From: Diaporthe sp. PMI_573
Lineage: Eukaryota > Ascomycota > Sordariomycetes > Diaporthales > Diaporthaceae
Assembly: GCA_021399435.1 (NCBI GenBank)
Contig: JAJTUP010000124.1
Coordinates: forward strand, 62,001 to 126,000
Length of the DNA stretch: 64,000 nt
Reading direction: 5' to 3'
Under the pieces are notes generated by a model that was not told where the DNA came from, did no database searches, and worked only from the letters and a program-made list of their open reading frames with translations. Positions 21,612 through 33,461 of this stretch are shown here, in pieces; position 1 is the stretch's first letter, and each line of letters begins with the position of its first letter. A program made the position numbers and the translations under genes.

Positions 21612-22458
21612 GGATGATATGCTGCTCTCAATGGACTATCTGGTTCAGCACTACAAAGAGCAGAAGGAGAAGTGCGCTCTTTCCAATCATCCGCGGCTTG
21701 AAGCGCGTATCCTGGCTTCGTGGTTCAAGTTTGATAAGTACTATAAGCTCACAGATGACACTCCAGTCTATGCTGCTGCAGTACTTCTCCATCCAGCTTA
21801 CCGCAAGGCTTATTTTGATACCCATTGGGCCCATCAAATGCAATATATCGAACCAACAATTCGGGCCGCGCGGAAGCTATGGCAGAAGCACTTCAAGCCA
21901 CAGGTCGAAGTGTCCGCGCAAACGCCCCAAAGTTCAGATATCGGGCAGATAGAGAATCCCTTTCAGCGCTTCAAGGCTAAGGCAGCTGGTGCCATTCATG
22001 GTCAACTCCGAGACGAATTCGACGACTTCATTGGGGTATATTTGCATCTTATTTACATTCTCAATATTTGCTAATATGCAGACCAGGCAACGCCTCACGT
22101 AATTGGCGAACAATCAGCCTTAAGTTGGTGGCTCGAGTCGGCACGCCAGTTCGTCTATCCGAACCTTAGCAAGATGGCTATCACGATCTTCTCGATCCCG
22201 TCAATGTCAGCTGAGCCGGAACGGGTTTTCTCAGGTACAAAGCATACCATTTCGCCTGAGCGTATTCGACTAGGACCAGAAATGGTAGAGATCACTGAGT
22301 GTATAAAGAGGTGGGTGAGGATTCCACCAGGCAAAGAGCGGGCTGTATTGAGTGGCATATTCAGGAATGCATTGCAGGTTGAGGAGGCTGCAGCAATACT
22401 TGAAAACGCCCCACTAGAGGCAGATCAAGATCCTCAAGAGGATCATGCCATACTGTAA
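21612..22458 (+). mobile_element. hAT transposase C-terminal half (5'-truncated)
   Basis: The plus strand reads LLSMDYLVQHYKEQ, HPRLEARILASWFKFDKYY, AAAVLLHPAYRKAYF and, after a possible 51-bp intron at 22036-22086, SALSWWLESARQFVYPNLSKMA, IPSMSAEPERVFSGTK and RLGPEMVEITECIKRW. This is the dimerisation region (hATC) shared by hAT transposases; the SAEPERVFS phrase is typical. The zinc-finger start and the catalytic aspartates are missing. The frame itself is undamaged to the stop at 22458. Confidence 0.88.
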
Positions 22459-23968
22459 ATGTAATTACCTAAGGCTCTGTACGAGCTATTCCGAGTTCTG
22501 TCTTAATAAGTTCATTAATAGAGACTGTTAGAGACAATAGGTTAAACGATTCCGTCGAATCACCGTATTGAATGCTCTGTTTCACAAACATAGAAACAAA
22601 ACTGAAACGAAGGTCAAGTTTCAGTGAAACAAACAAAACAGAGGGTATGTTTCAGTTTCAATGTATAATTCCATCACTGAGTCGATGCATGGTTACATGA
22701 AAGCGGTAGAGATAAATGAGAAATATAAGGCTTCCACTGATGAAGAGATACAGGCTAGTATTGCTCACAGCAATATGTGCTAGTATTGACTGAGAAATGG
22801 AATGGAAAATCATTTAGGCTAACAACCTACTATGAGCTCATCCAAGGTTTCGATCAATGCCACACAACATCACATAGCACGTGCATTGAGTTGATGTTGA
22901 CATGACGTCCAAACCTCGCGTGATGTTGATCAACATGCCCGTATTGTGATGTGGCACCATCGAGGGTGATAGGTGGCGTCACGTAGTCTTTGAGCGGCGA
23001 GGTGGCGCCTCCGGAGCAAAGGGCAAGACCGGCACGAGGGCATTCATGGCAGTCGGGGCGCTTCTTAGGCGAGCAGCATTCCTTCATGCACGGCCTCGAG
23101 TCATTCTTTTGGGTCCTAATCTGGATATGCGTCCACTATGACGGGCCGGATGAGACTAGGGTATTATTTTAGGTGCGAATATCCGTTTTCTAAATCATGC
23201 AATACTTGCGTTGCAGTGGCTGAGGTTTGAGTAATTAAAAACAAAGTAAACGGAGAAAAATCCAGCAAGCACAATGGGAACGCCGCAACAGAACATCGAA
23301 CTATCCCTAGCCAGACCAGTTCATACCAGTGCCATTGCTGCTTTCAATGGATTGCGGACGCCTCCCACGTCGTCCTCAGTCCGGGTGGGCTACAGCCCGT
23401 GAGAGACGGTCAACTCACCAGCCATCTCGCAAGAGACACGGAGAGCCACCGTCAGGTTCACCGCGTCCAACAAAGTCAAGGAGGGAAGAGCTAGAGATTA
23501 GAGCATCTGCCGGTACCCTGCAACCAACCTTGCCACTTGATCGCTGTAGCCGACACGCAGCAAGCTCGACTAAAGAAGGATCGAGAAAGAGTTGCCTTAG
23601 CCAGATCGAATTACTGATATTGATTTCATCTCGTTTTAGGTGCAAGAACGTGAGTGCTAAAAGAGTTTGAAATAGAAAAACCTGCTACCACTATTACTTC
23701 TCCATACGAATTATGAGACACCCAAGCATTTTTAAAGAAAGCATATTAGACTATTCCGAATGAGCGATTGTTTTGTTGTACTCTAACTTTCACGTCCTTA
23801 TTTCCACCTATAACCCATGATTATAGTAAAGCAGTTATACCGGGCCTGCATTTGTCGAACTTTGAAAATGTATCCCGAGCAAACTCAGATGGGGAACCGC
23901 CTTCTACCCGGCCCCACCATCCGTTTCAGTAGGTAGAGTAATTGTCTGTCGGATTAGCTATTCATTTC
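22459..23968. repeat. hAT 3' subterminal repeats, then gene-poor DNA
   Basis: Between about 22575 and 22662 the words GTTTCA and TGAAAC occur repeatedly in both orientations, directly downstream of the hAT fragment, as expected for hAT subterminal binding sites. Near 23168 lies a short Fot-like terminus (GGTGCGAATATCCGTTTTC). Frames at 22854-23172 and 23329-23670 overlap in antisense and are not recognised. Confidence 0.45.
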
Positions 23969-24665
23969 TTACAGCCTTTTAAAAATTGATTTTGGTACAC
24001 ATACTGTAAAGGACGTCGTCGTATGTGTTGTCGTATAAATTGTGGTGACAGCAGGTGTGCAATCGGGAATTTTATCGCATCTTCTTGGGTTTGCAACGCC
24101 GGCCTGGGAACATACCTGACAATTGACCGAGTCTGTCCAAACAGCCGTTGAGGTAGAAATTGTACTCCATGTGCTCGGGAATGATTGATAATCGCACGTT
24201 ACAAGCCTCGAGTCATCGGAAGTGATCACTTCCATTGGCAGGGTAACCGTCGTAGACTCGGCAGTACATACACATGCGTTCCGATTCCTGCCCAATCCAG
24301 GCGCTGCACCCAGCGTTGTACAAAGCAAAGACGATGTAGAAGTCTCAAATGAGGAATGGCTTGTGATCGCAGAATCCTCGATTGTAGAATCTGTCGGGGT
24401 AAGGGACTTGAATGTTTCGGATGCCGTATGCGAAGTGAATTGAGCGGCTGAGGTTTGCGCTGCACATCTTAAAGCAGAGGTATTGCCCTGGCAGGCATCA
24501 TCGTTGCTGCTGATCATTAGCTATCATTCCTCTGGTCCCCTGATCTGGTGATTACCTAGCTGTAAGGGTACCCCCTTTTGTCAATGCTATGGCAGGCCCT
24601 GTAACACAAGTAGCGGCAGCTACAGTATAGAAGAAGAGGGACAAGAGCGAGGCCGACATTGTCAT
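23969..24665 (-). CDS. secreted Ser/Thr-rich cysteine-containing protein
   Basis: From the ATG at 24665 (minus), exon 24665-24556 encodes a signal-peptide-like start (MTMSASLLSLFFYTVAAATC). A 46-bp intron (24555-24510) then joins in frame to exon 24509-23969, for about 216 residues. The mature part is Ser/Thr-rich with spaced cysteines (DDACQGN, LRCAAQ, ACVCTAES, CQVCSQ, CDKIPDC, VCVPK). It is likely secreted or cell-wall associated. No known domain is recognised. A GTATGT at about 24110 could be a further donor site, which would alter the C-terminal part. Composition and position suggest kinship with the 20107-21037 gene, but I see no clear alignment. Confidence 0.6.
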
Positions 24666-25478
24666 TTAGGATAGTGGCGAAGATCATTTCCTCAGAATTC
24701 AGGGAGATTGTGAGTTTATGTATTGAGTGCGTGCAACTATTCTTATTTCGAAATGCTAATCTAAGGTATCAGGATTTCTGAGATACGTGGAGCCGCCCTC
24801 CCAGCAACGCACCTCCTTGGTTTTACAAAGTATGCCCTATAGGGTATTTCCAGAATTTGACTGTGTAAGTTCTCGGTTCCTTAATTTGGTTGTGTGTCTA
24901 AGGTGATTAATAGATTGAGATGCAGGAAAGGAATCTGTGGAACGTGGTAGGGTATTGGTACTTATTACACTGATCTAATTTCTGGCAGTACTGTTGGCGG
25001 GAGGACATGATCCCACGAGATGTCCCACCATTTGCCGGCTCACAAGAGTGGGGTGAGCATTACTACGAGGCAAGCGCTGGGACTGGGGGTAAGTACCTGC
25101 TCAAAAGCCCCAGCAAAAAGTAGCAGTGAAACCTGACCGGCGGATACAGCGAACGTCGCCAAAGTTCAATTCGATATATGCCGACAGAGTCTGAGAGTAG
25201 ATGATGTCACAGAGGCCATAGGCGAAAAGACAATCGAGACCAAATACAAATACGACGAGCTTAGCAGGAAGAGTCGGCTGCGGAGCAACGCCTCACAGTC
25301 ACACCGGCTGCCGCCGACCCCGCTTGCCATCGTTGCCTATACTGTATTCAACTTGCACGCCACCTTGAGAACATCACTAGACGCATCAATCCTCACTGGG
25401 TCTACACCGTGGTACTAATTATTATTCGATCCCACTGCCCTAGAATCTGCTTTGTTGACAATGTCAACATCCGCAAGT
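24666..25478. other. intergenic, upstream of TBP-like gene
   Basis: No gene recognised. It may contain the 5' leader of the TBP-like gene. Confidence 0.45.
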
Positions 25479-26428
25479 ATGGAGGCTATTCAGATACACG
25501 CTCGCAACGCCAGCCAGACCAGGAACTTGATTTCTCCTGGCTCTCTATCCTTCCCCACTGACCACAACAAGTCGACTCCACATGGTACCGCCGGCCTCAA
25601 GGCTCCCGAAAAAGGTGCGCCCGCTGGCTCTCCTCTCCTTAAGGGAAACAGCAGTTGCGCCTGTCACTCCTGCCGCCACTCCTGGTGCACAGCAGGCTGG
25701 TAGCGCCTTGACCCCTACTCTTCAGTAAGCTTCTCCCTTGTCTGCGCGCATCGTCCCAATAATGCTTACACTATATTCTTCAAGGAACGTCGTGGCGACA
25801 ATCAACTTGAATTGCCGTCTGGACTTGAAGACCGTTGCTCTTCACGCCCGCAACGCGGAGTACAGTGAGAGTGTTCCAAACCGACACACTCTACATCATT
25901 ACTGACGTTGAAAATGAGATCCCAAGCGATTCGCTGCCGTCATTATGCGGATTCGTGAGCCCAAGACGACTGCCTTGATTTTCGCCAGCGGAAAGATGGT
26001 TGTTACTGCTGCCAAGTCTGAGGATGATTCCAAGCTTGCTGGCCGCAAGTATGCCCGGGTCATCCAGAAGCTCGGTAAGGCACTGCGTTATTGATCACGT
26101 ATACTGAGGAAGAAAACTGGCAATAACTAATACCCTTGCGACAGGCTTCGATGCAAAATTTACGGACTTCAAGATCCAGAATATTGTCGGTTCTTGTGAC
26201 ATCAACTTCTCCATTCGTCTCGAGGGCCTAGCTTCTCGCCACCACAACTTCAGCTCCTACGAGCCTGAGTTGTTCCCTGGTCTCATCTATCACATGGTCA
26301 AGCCCAAGGTCGTGCTCCTGATCTTTGTCAGCGGAAAGATTGTCATCACCGGTGCCAAGGTCCGAGGCGATATCTACCACGCCCTTGAGCTGATATCTCC
26401 TGTCTTGCAAGATTTCCGCAAGGTCTGA
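25479..26428 (+). pseudogene. extra TATA-binding-protein (TBP) gene, N-terminal frameshift
   Basis: TBP binds the TATA box and nucleates transcription complexes for all three nuclear RNA polymerases. Exons 25479-25724, 25785-25864, 25919-26074 and 26145-26428 join in frame through the whole saddle domain. Both repeats are present: [26 protein letters not shown].., [51 protein letters not shown] and [16 protein letters not shown]. The introns have GT..AG ends. The variable N-terminus (MEAIQIHARN.., LISPGSLSFP) is in another frame: about one base near 25640 must change to link it to PVTPAATPGAQQAGS. Conserved glycine is replaced in VVTAAKSED (usually VVTGAKSED). A second, slightly divergent TBP copy is the likely explanation. 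Confidence 0.9.
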
Positions 26429-26630
26429 ATCGCCTAACGCCCTATCCAGCCGCCTTTCCACCCGTAAACAACACCTGGGATCTTCTTTCAGGATCCTTTA
26501 TCCATAGGATGCTGCCAGGGTAGATTCAAGACGTATTATAACAATCTGAATACCAAAATAGTGCCACTTATAGTTTAAAATAAGTCCAAGGAGCCAGGTT
26601 TTAAATTTTTCAATTTTCAATTTTTGGAAG
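26429..26630. other. short intergenic gap
   Basis: AT-rich towards 26630; nothing recognised. Confidence 0.4.
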
Positions 26631-27302
26631 ATGATAAGCCTAGTTACTAGTATCGTCATGTCGATGTTTGCTTCAGAAAACACCCGCCGGGCCGAGCTGA
26701 TACGGCTATGCCGTTTCTGGAGACAGCGATATATCATTGAGGCATTCTCCACATTCGATTTGGCATCTCGAGTTCTAAACAGCGACGAAATTGCGTTAGT
26801 CGGAGACCCTGTCTTTTGGCAAGGGACATCCAAAGATGTAAATGCCACGCTCAACAGCATTCTAGGACTTAATTTCTCATTCTTCGCCGGGGTTAAACAG
26901 CAGCTATCCACAATGCTACAGGTTTGGAATATCGTCCTCAAAGAAAAAATGTCTTTTGATGCTAACGGAACGGATCCTAATATGCCTCGTGAATTTAAAG
27001 AAGCATTACTCTTGGCGGGAAAGATTATTGCAGCTAGGGCAAACATCGCGCCTGATGGGGAGCCGTGTTCGACATCACAAACCCAGTCAGAATATCCTAT
27101 GAGGTTAGACGGGATATACGCAAGAACGCCCGACTTCTCTAATTTGACTAAGTCGGAACCTTCGGCGCAAATGGACCTCGATAGCCCATCGCTATTGAAC
27201 AAACAGGAAACTATGCACGATGGTGCGGAACGCGAGGCCCTGGCACATGTTCTAGACGAAGAGAACTGGGAACAAGGCAAACGTACCGGAAGTAAGACTT
27301 GA
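26631..27302 (+). CDS. hypothetical protein
   Basis: A 223-codon frame from an ATG at 26631. The first 100 residues look helical with aromatic residues (LIRLCRFWRQRYIIEAF, ILGLNFSFFAGVKQQL); the C-terminal part is acidic and Ser-rich (PSAQMDLDSPSLLN). I do not recognise it. A minus-strand frame (26498-27565) covers the same DNA. I favour the plus strand for 26631-27302 because its composition is more protein-like there. Confidence 0.4.
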   Translation: MISLVTSIVMSMFASENTRRAELIRLCRFWRQRYIIEAFSTFDLASRVLNSDEIALVGDPVFWQGTSKDVNATLNSILGLNFSFFAGVKQQLSTMLQVWNIVLKEKMSFDANGTDPNMPREFKEALLLAGKIIAARANIAPDGEPCSTSQTQSEYPMRLDGIYARTPDFSNLTKSEPSAQMDLDSPSLLNKQETMHDGAEREALAHVLDEENWEQGKRTGSKT

Positions 27303-27565
27303 GCGCGATAGGCCTGCAGGACGAGGGCCTTGACTTCATCGACGCGCTTCTTCTGCTCTTCGCTGATGGTCCCCGGCTTGGCGATGATGTGGGAAGGTTT
27401 GATCGCAGCTTTGGGGCTTGTGGTCAAGTACATGAAATGGGGGAAGACCGGGAGGGTTGGACGTTGGTCTGCTTGCTGGCACTCATTGGTCTGTAGAACC
27501 GGGTATAGAGGCTCTTCATCCTTCGTTTGGTTTCCCTGTGCCCGCGACTTCGGCCCCCGTTTCAC
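27300..27565 (-). CDS. hypothetical N-terminal fragment
   Basis: From the ATG at 27565 the minus frame reads MKRGPKSRAQGNQTKDEEP, then LPVFPHFMYLTTSPKAAIKPSH and TISEEQKKRVDEVKALVLQAYRAQ. It looks like a genuine basic N-terminus with a helix, but beyond about 27300 the same frame runs antisense to the plus ORF. It is probably truncated there or continues after an intron (a GTACGT donor-like site is near 27285). Function unknown. Confidence 0.35.
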
Positions 27566-27602
27566 TACCCTTCGCGGACTGGTAGACGCCGCTAGACCGC
27601 GA

Positions 27603-29106
27603 ATGGTCAGGAAGATCGAGCAGGTTGAAACAGGCTGACGCCACTCTGAGGGGGGTCTAGGAGGAGACTGAGTCTTTGCTGCTCGTCGTCAGCGATCAAG
27701 ATGAGCTTGACAGCCACTTACAGCGGTCCCTAAAACTTATCGGCTTTCACTGGGACCAGTCTAAGCTTTTCACGGGGCTGCAAAATGCTATGAACGGGGT
27801 CAATTGCCTGATTATAAACGACTGGCGTGTTGTCGCTTTCGTCTCTCGGTCGCCGAGCTCTTGGCACCTTGGTCAAGCGTGGTTGTACTGCCGGAGGGAG
27901 ATACCACCAAGCGTCATCCGAAGTCAGAGTCATCTACGTACCCGAGCTTCTTGTCGAAGTAGTCTCCTAAAATCACTATGCCCAGCTGCATTCGGAAGGT
28001 CCTGGTTCTCATCTGCAAAGATCTGCCTCAATTTGGTAGATTCCGCTTTTTTGGGCTTTGTATACAGGGGCCTTTCGCACTACTACTAGTGAACTGTGGC
28101 CAAAGCCAGGGATCGACGGCATCAAGGAGTACTTGTTGTGTGACCTGAAGGTGGCCGAGGAAAAGATGAAAGTGGCAACTGAAGCTTGGAAGAAGCTGCA
28201 CGGCAAGGCTGACGTCGTGGCGGCAAACCAGGAGAAGGACGCGCTTTTGCTGAACGAAGCCAGGATCTACTTCATAGGATTCTATTCATAGCGCGACTGC
28301 CTTTGGGCACGAAAGCCGATAGCCAAGCCCTGTTGGTGTCAACATGGGATCGCCAGAAGGGCGCTCTCGACAATCACCCCCAGCGCGACGTCTTCGGCGG
28401 CGATGTAGGCAGCGCCAGACTTTACGTGCATAAACGTGGGGGAGATATTTCTTTTCCCGACATATCACGTTGTACAGTGTCTTGAAAATGGAGGCATATC
28501 AAATCACATGGCTGCAATTTCCGACTCATGTTGTGCAACAGGGCGAGGGGACCAGCTAAGGCATACCACCCGTCTACCCTCTGCTGACCTCCACGCCACT
28601 CTTTGTCGCGTCCGCCCTGCCATCGTAAGGGAAAGGCTCCGCAGGTACCACAAGGCGTATTTTCCCGCGTGACCATATTTTCGCCGCTGAGGTGGTCAGA
28701 CTTACCAATTCTGACATCCAATTATAGAGCTCATCTGGCATGGCTTGCTTGCGAGGACATTTGCTCCGGAAGTGATGAAATCTACAAAGCCAATCCAAGA
28801 TGGAATCCGGAAGCTGATGGCTCAGCTGGGGCCACGAATCTGGTCTCGCCCCCAGCATCACAACCATGTGACAAGGGTGGAATCTGGGCTCCTGATTGAT
28901 GTTAACAAGGTATACATGCAAGGCACCAACGGGAAAATCGCCCTTCCTTTTGCCTGGCGACACACTGAAGAATAAAGACCAGTCTTTCCCCACCCTGTCT
29001 CCACCTCAGCATCCCTCAAAATTGACCTCATTTCAGAGCCTGCACACTCAATCATCATTTCATACATTGGCTACACTCAATTAGTGGTGGCAGATTCGCC
29101 AACAGC
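27603..29106. other. overlapping short frames, none recognised
   Basis: Short frames on both strands include 28058-28291 (+), with a helical stretch KVAEEKMKVATEAWKKLHGK, and 28745-28975 (+). None has a known domain or a convincing start, and they overlap antisense frames of similar length. Could be a decayed gene. Confidence 0.35.
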
Positions 29107-29537
29107 ATGTCACGAACAACTACATACTCATCCACAGCCACTTCTTCACATCAACACATTCTTGTCCTCGACCTGAAAGCTAGGTCATCTGCGGTTACTA
29201 CAAAGAGGATTTCCGACGTACCTGAAGGATCAGGTCAGGGTATATATTAGCCATTTCCATATCTCGCTACCACCATATAGGCTAGTCTGCTAATCTTCTT
29301 CTGGTTTTTCTAGTACGCTGGTCCTTCGCCATTCCTGAAGTTCCTCCTGGAGGAAAAGATTGCTGGGATCTATTCGTGATAAGAAATGGCAACACCAGCT
29401 CCATCAAGGCTGTCAGTCCATCGGTGCCCTCTGGGGAGGACCAGTTCATAGGTAGACTGGACTTACACCAATTGGGCTACTGTGACCGGAAAAAGCGGAA
29501 AGCCGGGAGACTTGGACAAGCCTGCATACTGAAATGA
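29107..29537 (+). CDS. small hypothetical protein, two exons
   Basis: An ATG at 29107 opens a frame to 29233. A clean 80-bp intron (29234-29313, GTCAGG..TTTTTCTAG) joins it in frame to 29314-29537, giving 116 residues. Exon 2 looks coding: WSFAIPEVPPGGKDCWDLF, IKAVSPSVPSGEDQFIGRL, then a basic tail CDRKKRKAGRLGQ. The N-terminus is Ser/Thr-rich. No domain is recognised, and it stands alone in gene-poor DNA. Confidence 0.4.
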
Positions 29538-30564
29538 CGAACACCTGCACATATTCAAGATTATCGAAAGCGTTCCCTCGAGCAATACTATTGTTATAGA
29601 ATCAACCAGGGACTATTGAATGATTTACGTGAAGATTTATAAATCGATGTCCACTTTAAACTCAACATTAAAACGGACATCCGCTCTAGCTCAACTTGGT
29701 CTCTTTTGCCTTACCACATCTCGTAACCTTGGTGCGAAGTCACCGAAGCACATCAAGTATATTCACACAGGACAAATCTGGTAACTGCAAAATGCAAAGG
29801 TAGTGAAGCTGAATGGAGCTTTGGATTTAAGTTATTTGTGCCGCCACTCAACTGCAACTCTGTCTAATGTATCCCAATATTGAATGTGGAAGTCTCTTGG
29901 CGAAGCATCACCATTCCTGAGTCTACGTCAGGCCAGAATCTCATATATCTCATTCGCTTTGGGAAGTGTCCTAAATGCATGCCTTCATTTTGATGACAAG
30001 TCGATTTATGATCAATATGGTCCTGTTCACAACTACAAGCAAACTCTCAAAAGCTCGAAATTGCTGCCGGTAACTGCTCTAACTGCGGCAATCAAGTTGA
30101 TGTCTAGCGCTTGGGCAAGGTATTTGTCCTCTCTTTTGATTGTCATCAACATCGGTTTTCCTCACATCCTCGTAGTTGTGGTGCGCGCGTAGACTAACTA
30201 AGTGGGACATTGGGTGTTCATGCAGTGTGCTTTTCCGAAACCTTCTACCCAATCAATTTGCGCTCTGCAGGAAGCCGCCCCTGCTTATTTTGCTGCGGGC
30301 AGGGGAAAGATAGGCAACAGAATGGTTTGTGTAACAATGCTGGCGACGAGAACAGGCCCGCCTGAACCAGTGCATTTTTTGGGCGAGAAGAAGGCTGTCG
30401 AAATATGGTAGTGAAAACCATTATATATCTGCGTTTCGGGCGGGGTTGGATTATTTCTCTGGCAGGTGCCTCGAAGGATCACCACGACAAAGGAACGTCC
30501 TTATCTTTCTACCTATGCTGAACCCGGCTCTGGTTTAAGCATAGCACCCCCAAATTACATCGAC
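29538..30564. other. gene-poor stretch
   Basis: A frame at 29884-30192 (+) has hydrophobic stretches but no recognised family. A frame at 30202-30411 (+) could be an upstream exon of the next gene, but its donor phase does not fit. Confidence 0.35.
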
Positions 30565-31363
30565 ATGCAACAGTATCCGCTTGCTAATTCAGGCGCTCAA
30601 CCCATTGCCCCTGGGCCAAAGAAAGAGGCAGTGGCTGCTCATGTCGATTACAATGCTGTCTCTGGTCCTTGTGTTATGGCTCAAAGGGTAGCTTCGGGGG
30701 TTGAAGACATATCTCCATCATCGAATGATGATCAGCAACACGATCTCGTCAATCCTTTTCCTGAGTACCCTGAGCCCACTGAAGCTGCTGATTTCGACCA
30801 GACCGTGGATGTGTGGCAGTTTCATCCCCAAGTCCTACTTGCACAGGAGCCTGACCTATTCTGTCTAAGTGCAACTCATCCAGTTGGGTCGGTCCAGTCA
30901 ACGGATTTCTATGTACGGAGCATTCATGGCTCTGCCCATAAAGACGGCCCATTTGACTATATGGCACACCATAATAGCTGTTTGCGGTATGCAGGCAGAA
31001 CTGGTATGCAAATCCACTGTTCATCAGATGCAGTAACCATTTGGCTATCCAGAAAAAGATAGGCTAACAATACTTTTTCTAGATTCTCTGAATAGGTTCA
31101 GCTACGTGAGCGACTTGTCCCCAACGGCGGTGGATGGTCACTCAGAAGTCCAACATACAGGCGCCTGCAATTATTTGCGATACTATAACGTCGATGAAAC
31201 CCTTTATTTGGCGGCTCAGGAAAACTTCCTGTACGGTGAATATAGTGCGCAAGGCCCAGCGACACCTGTGCCTTTCCTGCCTAAATTCGGTACCTTCCAT
31301 GCGACTTCGAACCCGGTTTGGGATTACTGGTGGCGCTTTTACAAAATTGGCAGTGTATTATAG
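30565..31363 (+). CDS. hypothetical protein, two exons
   Basis: The frame is open from about 30466 (after an acceptor-like GGCAG), with the first ATG at 30565. A 79-bp intron at 31004-31082 (GTATGC..TTTTCTAG) joins in frame to 31083-31363, giving about 239 residues from that ATG. The product is rich in Pro, Ser, Asp and aromatic residues (PFPEYPEPTEAADF, YNVDETLYLAAQENFLYGEY) and looks like a soluble, partly disordered protein. I do not recognise it. An upstream exon is likely because coding character begins before the ATG. Confidence 0.45.
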
Positions 31364-32999
31364 ATTCTCATCCCTTCGGCGATAAGAAACATCGTTTCAT
31401 AGCGCCCTACGATACGTAATCTGAAAATGCACCGCGAAGCAGGATTTGTTATGATTTCGCTAGTGATACCTGTGGGCACCTGAGCTGGAGACTGCCTGAT
31501 AAACATATGGGTCCACAGCATCTCATCTCGGCTCTTTGACCAGGCATTTGATTGTGGCGCAGAATCTTCATCATGAGGTTGTCCTCGCAGCATGTTTCCA
31601 GGTGAGCATAAAGGTCATGATGGTGGTAGTGAACCCTGTGAAGATTAGCATAAAAATGATCAAGGGGTAGGAAAAGACGACCCGTGGAGTCGAGGAATCC
31701 GAAAAAAAGCCCCTGGTGAACATGTGCTGAGCGACGCTGAGGCGCCTTCCACCCAACGGTTGGTCTCGAAAACTAAACATTGCGACGGGTCAAAAGAATC
31801 AGAAACACCATCAGAAACGAGATCAGTTATCGTGGTGGCGACGAGGTCGGGGTCAAGGAGCGATACCGGAGGCTGAGATGAGGGAGAGCCCAACACTGGG
31901 CGGATGGCCCGGGACGGGGGGCTTTCTGCGGGAAAGCACTGCGCAGCAGAGGGTTGAGATATTCGGCCTTGATTTTGCAGTGGATGGATGCCTAGGCAAT
32001 CCGCGTATTCTGATGTTATAGTAGACGCAAACAGCCCAGGATTACAGCCGACGACAGACAACTTGAGCAGCCTTTCGCGAGGCAATGAGTTCTTTTTCCC
32101 TACAATCTAAGGACAGTACAGTCTTCTCCATCCGGTTTCAATCCGTTGTTTTTAGAGCTTTTGAAACAGCATCTTTGACACAACAAATTCGTACTGGGGA
32201 CGACCCTAAACTTGGGACAATTGCTCTGAAACGCAACCACTGTTTGTTGCTAGCATCAATTCCTTAAACCATTTAAACTGTTAGCCTGAGCCCATTTGTG
32301 AGCTATGCATGCCCTGCCTCCTCTTCCTTTTTCATGTGTTTCGTTGATTTGGCACCGTTCCTTAGCGGCGGGTTTCGGGCAAACTTTGTAGGGCAAGGCG
32401 ACGTAAATATCGCATCCTGCTACCAGGCATAACTTGAAAGTAATGTCGCACATTGTGTAGTCTTTGAAGGAGTAGGTACAAGGTATGATGAGAAGTAATA
32501 CGGGAATGCATGAACTAAGTATGATGTGTTTTGTGGAAAGAAAGAAAGGGGAAAGACAAAAAGTAGAAGTGGAAAGGGGATATATTTATACCTTGGATAA
32601 TCTGTCTATGGTTGGCGGAACGGAGACGGGGGAATGGTTTTCCCAATATGGACACGGTCCCCTTACCATGCCCCCGCCGGTCATTCCACAAATGGAGCTT
32701 CGAGCCACAAAACCATGATTCTAGCAATGGCGCCTATTTCAGAAGTCACTGAGTAGGAACAAACCGAAATGAAATGTACTGCTTTGCGGCTTGTCTACCC
32801 ACCGACAGCCTGCGATCCCCATTGATTACTCCTGCCAGCAAACTTTATTCCGGTTCTGTCGGAAATTGGGAAAGAAAGAATCTCCTGGATTCTCCTTATA
32901 ATAATCATTCAAAGCAACCGCGACCACTCTTTTCTACCTCCGGAGCATCGCTTGTACTGCTTGCAGATCGCAACAACAGGAGCAGAATTGGCCATCCCG
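31364..32999. other. gene-poor stretch
   Basis: Minus frames at 31571-31780 (one possible membrane segment, PLIIFMLIFTGFTTTIMTF) and 31660-32085 (Ser/Pro-rich) overlap in different frames and might be two parts of one damaged small membrane-protein gene. Other frames are not recognised. Confidence 0.35.
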
Positions 33000-33461
33000 C
33001 ACAGATACAGAGCTGCTATGGCTACAGCGAGGTCTCTTGCGTCATGAACTTGGCTACCAGCTTGTTGAACGGCCTCAGGGAGCACTTTTTTACAATAAAA
33101 ATGAAGACTTCTATGCCGAATTGGTTAACGATGCCACGCCTATCAACGATAGTTTAGGGTACACTGATATTTTGATGGGAAATCCCTTCTAACGCTCGTT
33201 GCCGATGCATGAGCTGAAAGAGATTCATCTCGCTTCATCCTATCTCGAGGGCTTATGTATTTGTCTCATCTCGATGAGGAAGCACACAAGTCCCTGAAGG
33301 CCGTGGCTCAGACCTGTGGAGATAGCGTGGCCCAGGAGCTATCCGCGGATATGGCTAAGGTTGCTGAGGCGCTTGCTGAGGCGCGTACTCATAGGTGTCA
33401 ACGACCGGAACAGGAAATCAATTCTTTGGTTCTACAGTGGTTTGCAGGAGCGGGAAGATGA
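33000..33461 (+). pseudogene. remnant coding frames, unknown family
   Basis: A frame without an ATG at about 33010-33192 reads LLWLQRGLLRHELGYQL, ERPQGALFYNKNEDFYAEL and ends at TAA. A second at 33255-33461 reads YLSHLDEEAHKSLKAVAQ, SADMAKVAEALAEA. Both look like former protein sequence; they may be exons of one decayed gene. No family is recognised. Confidence 0.35.

Noticed and set aside
26498..27565. 355-codon minus frame as a single gene
   Set aside because: Most of it is antisense to a more protein-like plus frame; only the first 90 codons look genuine.
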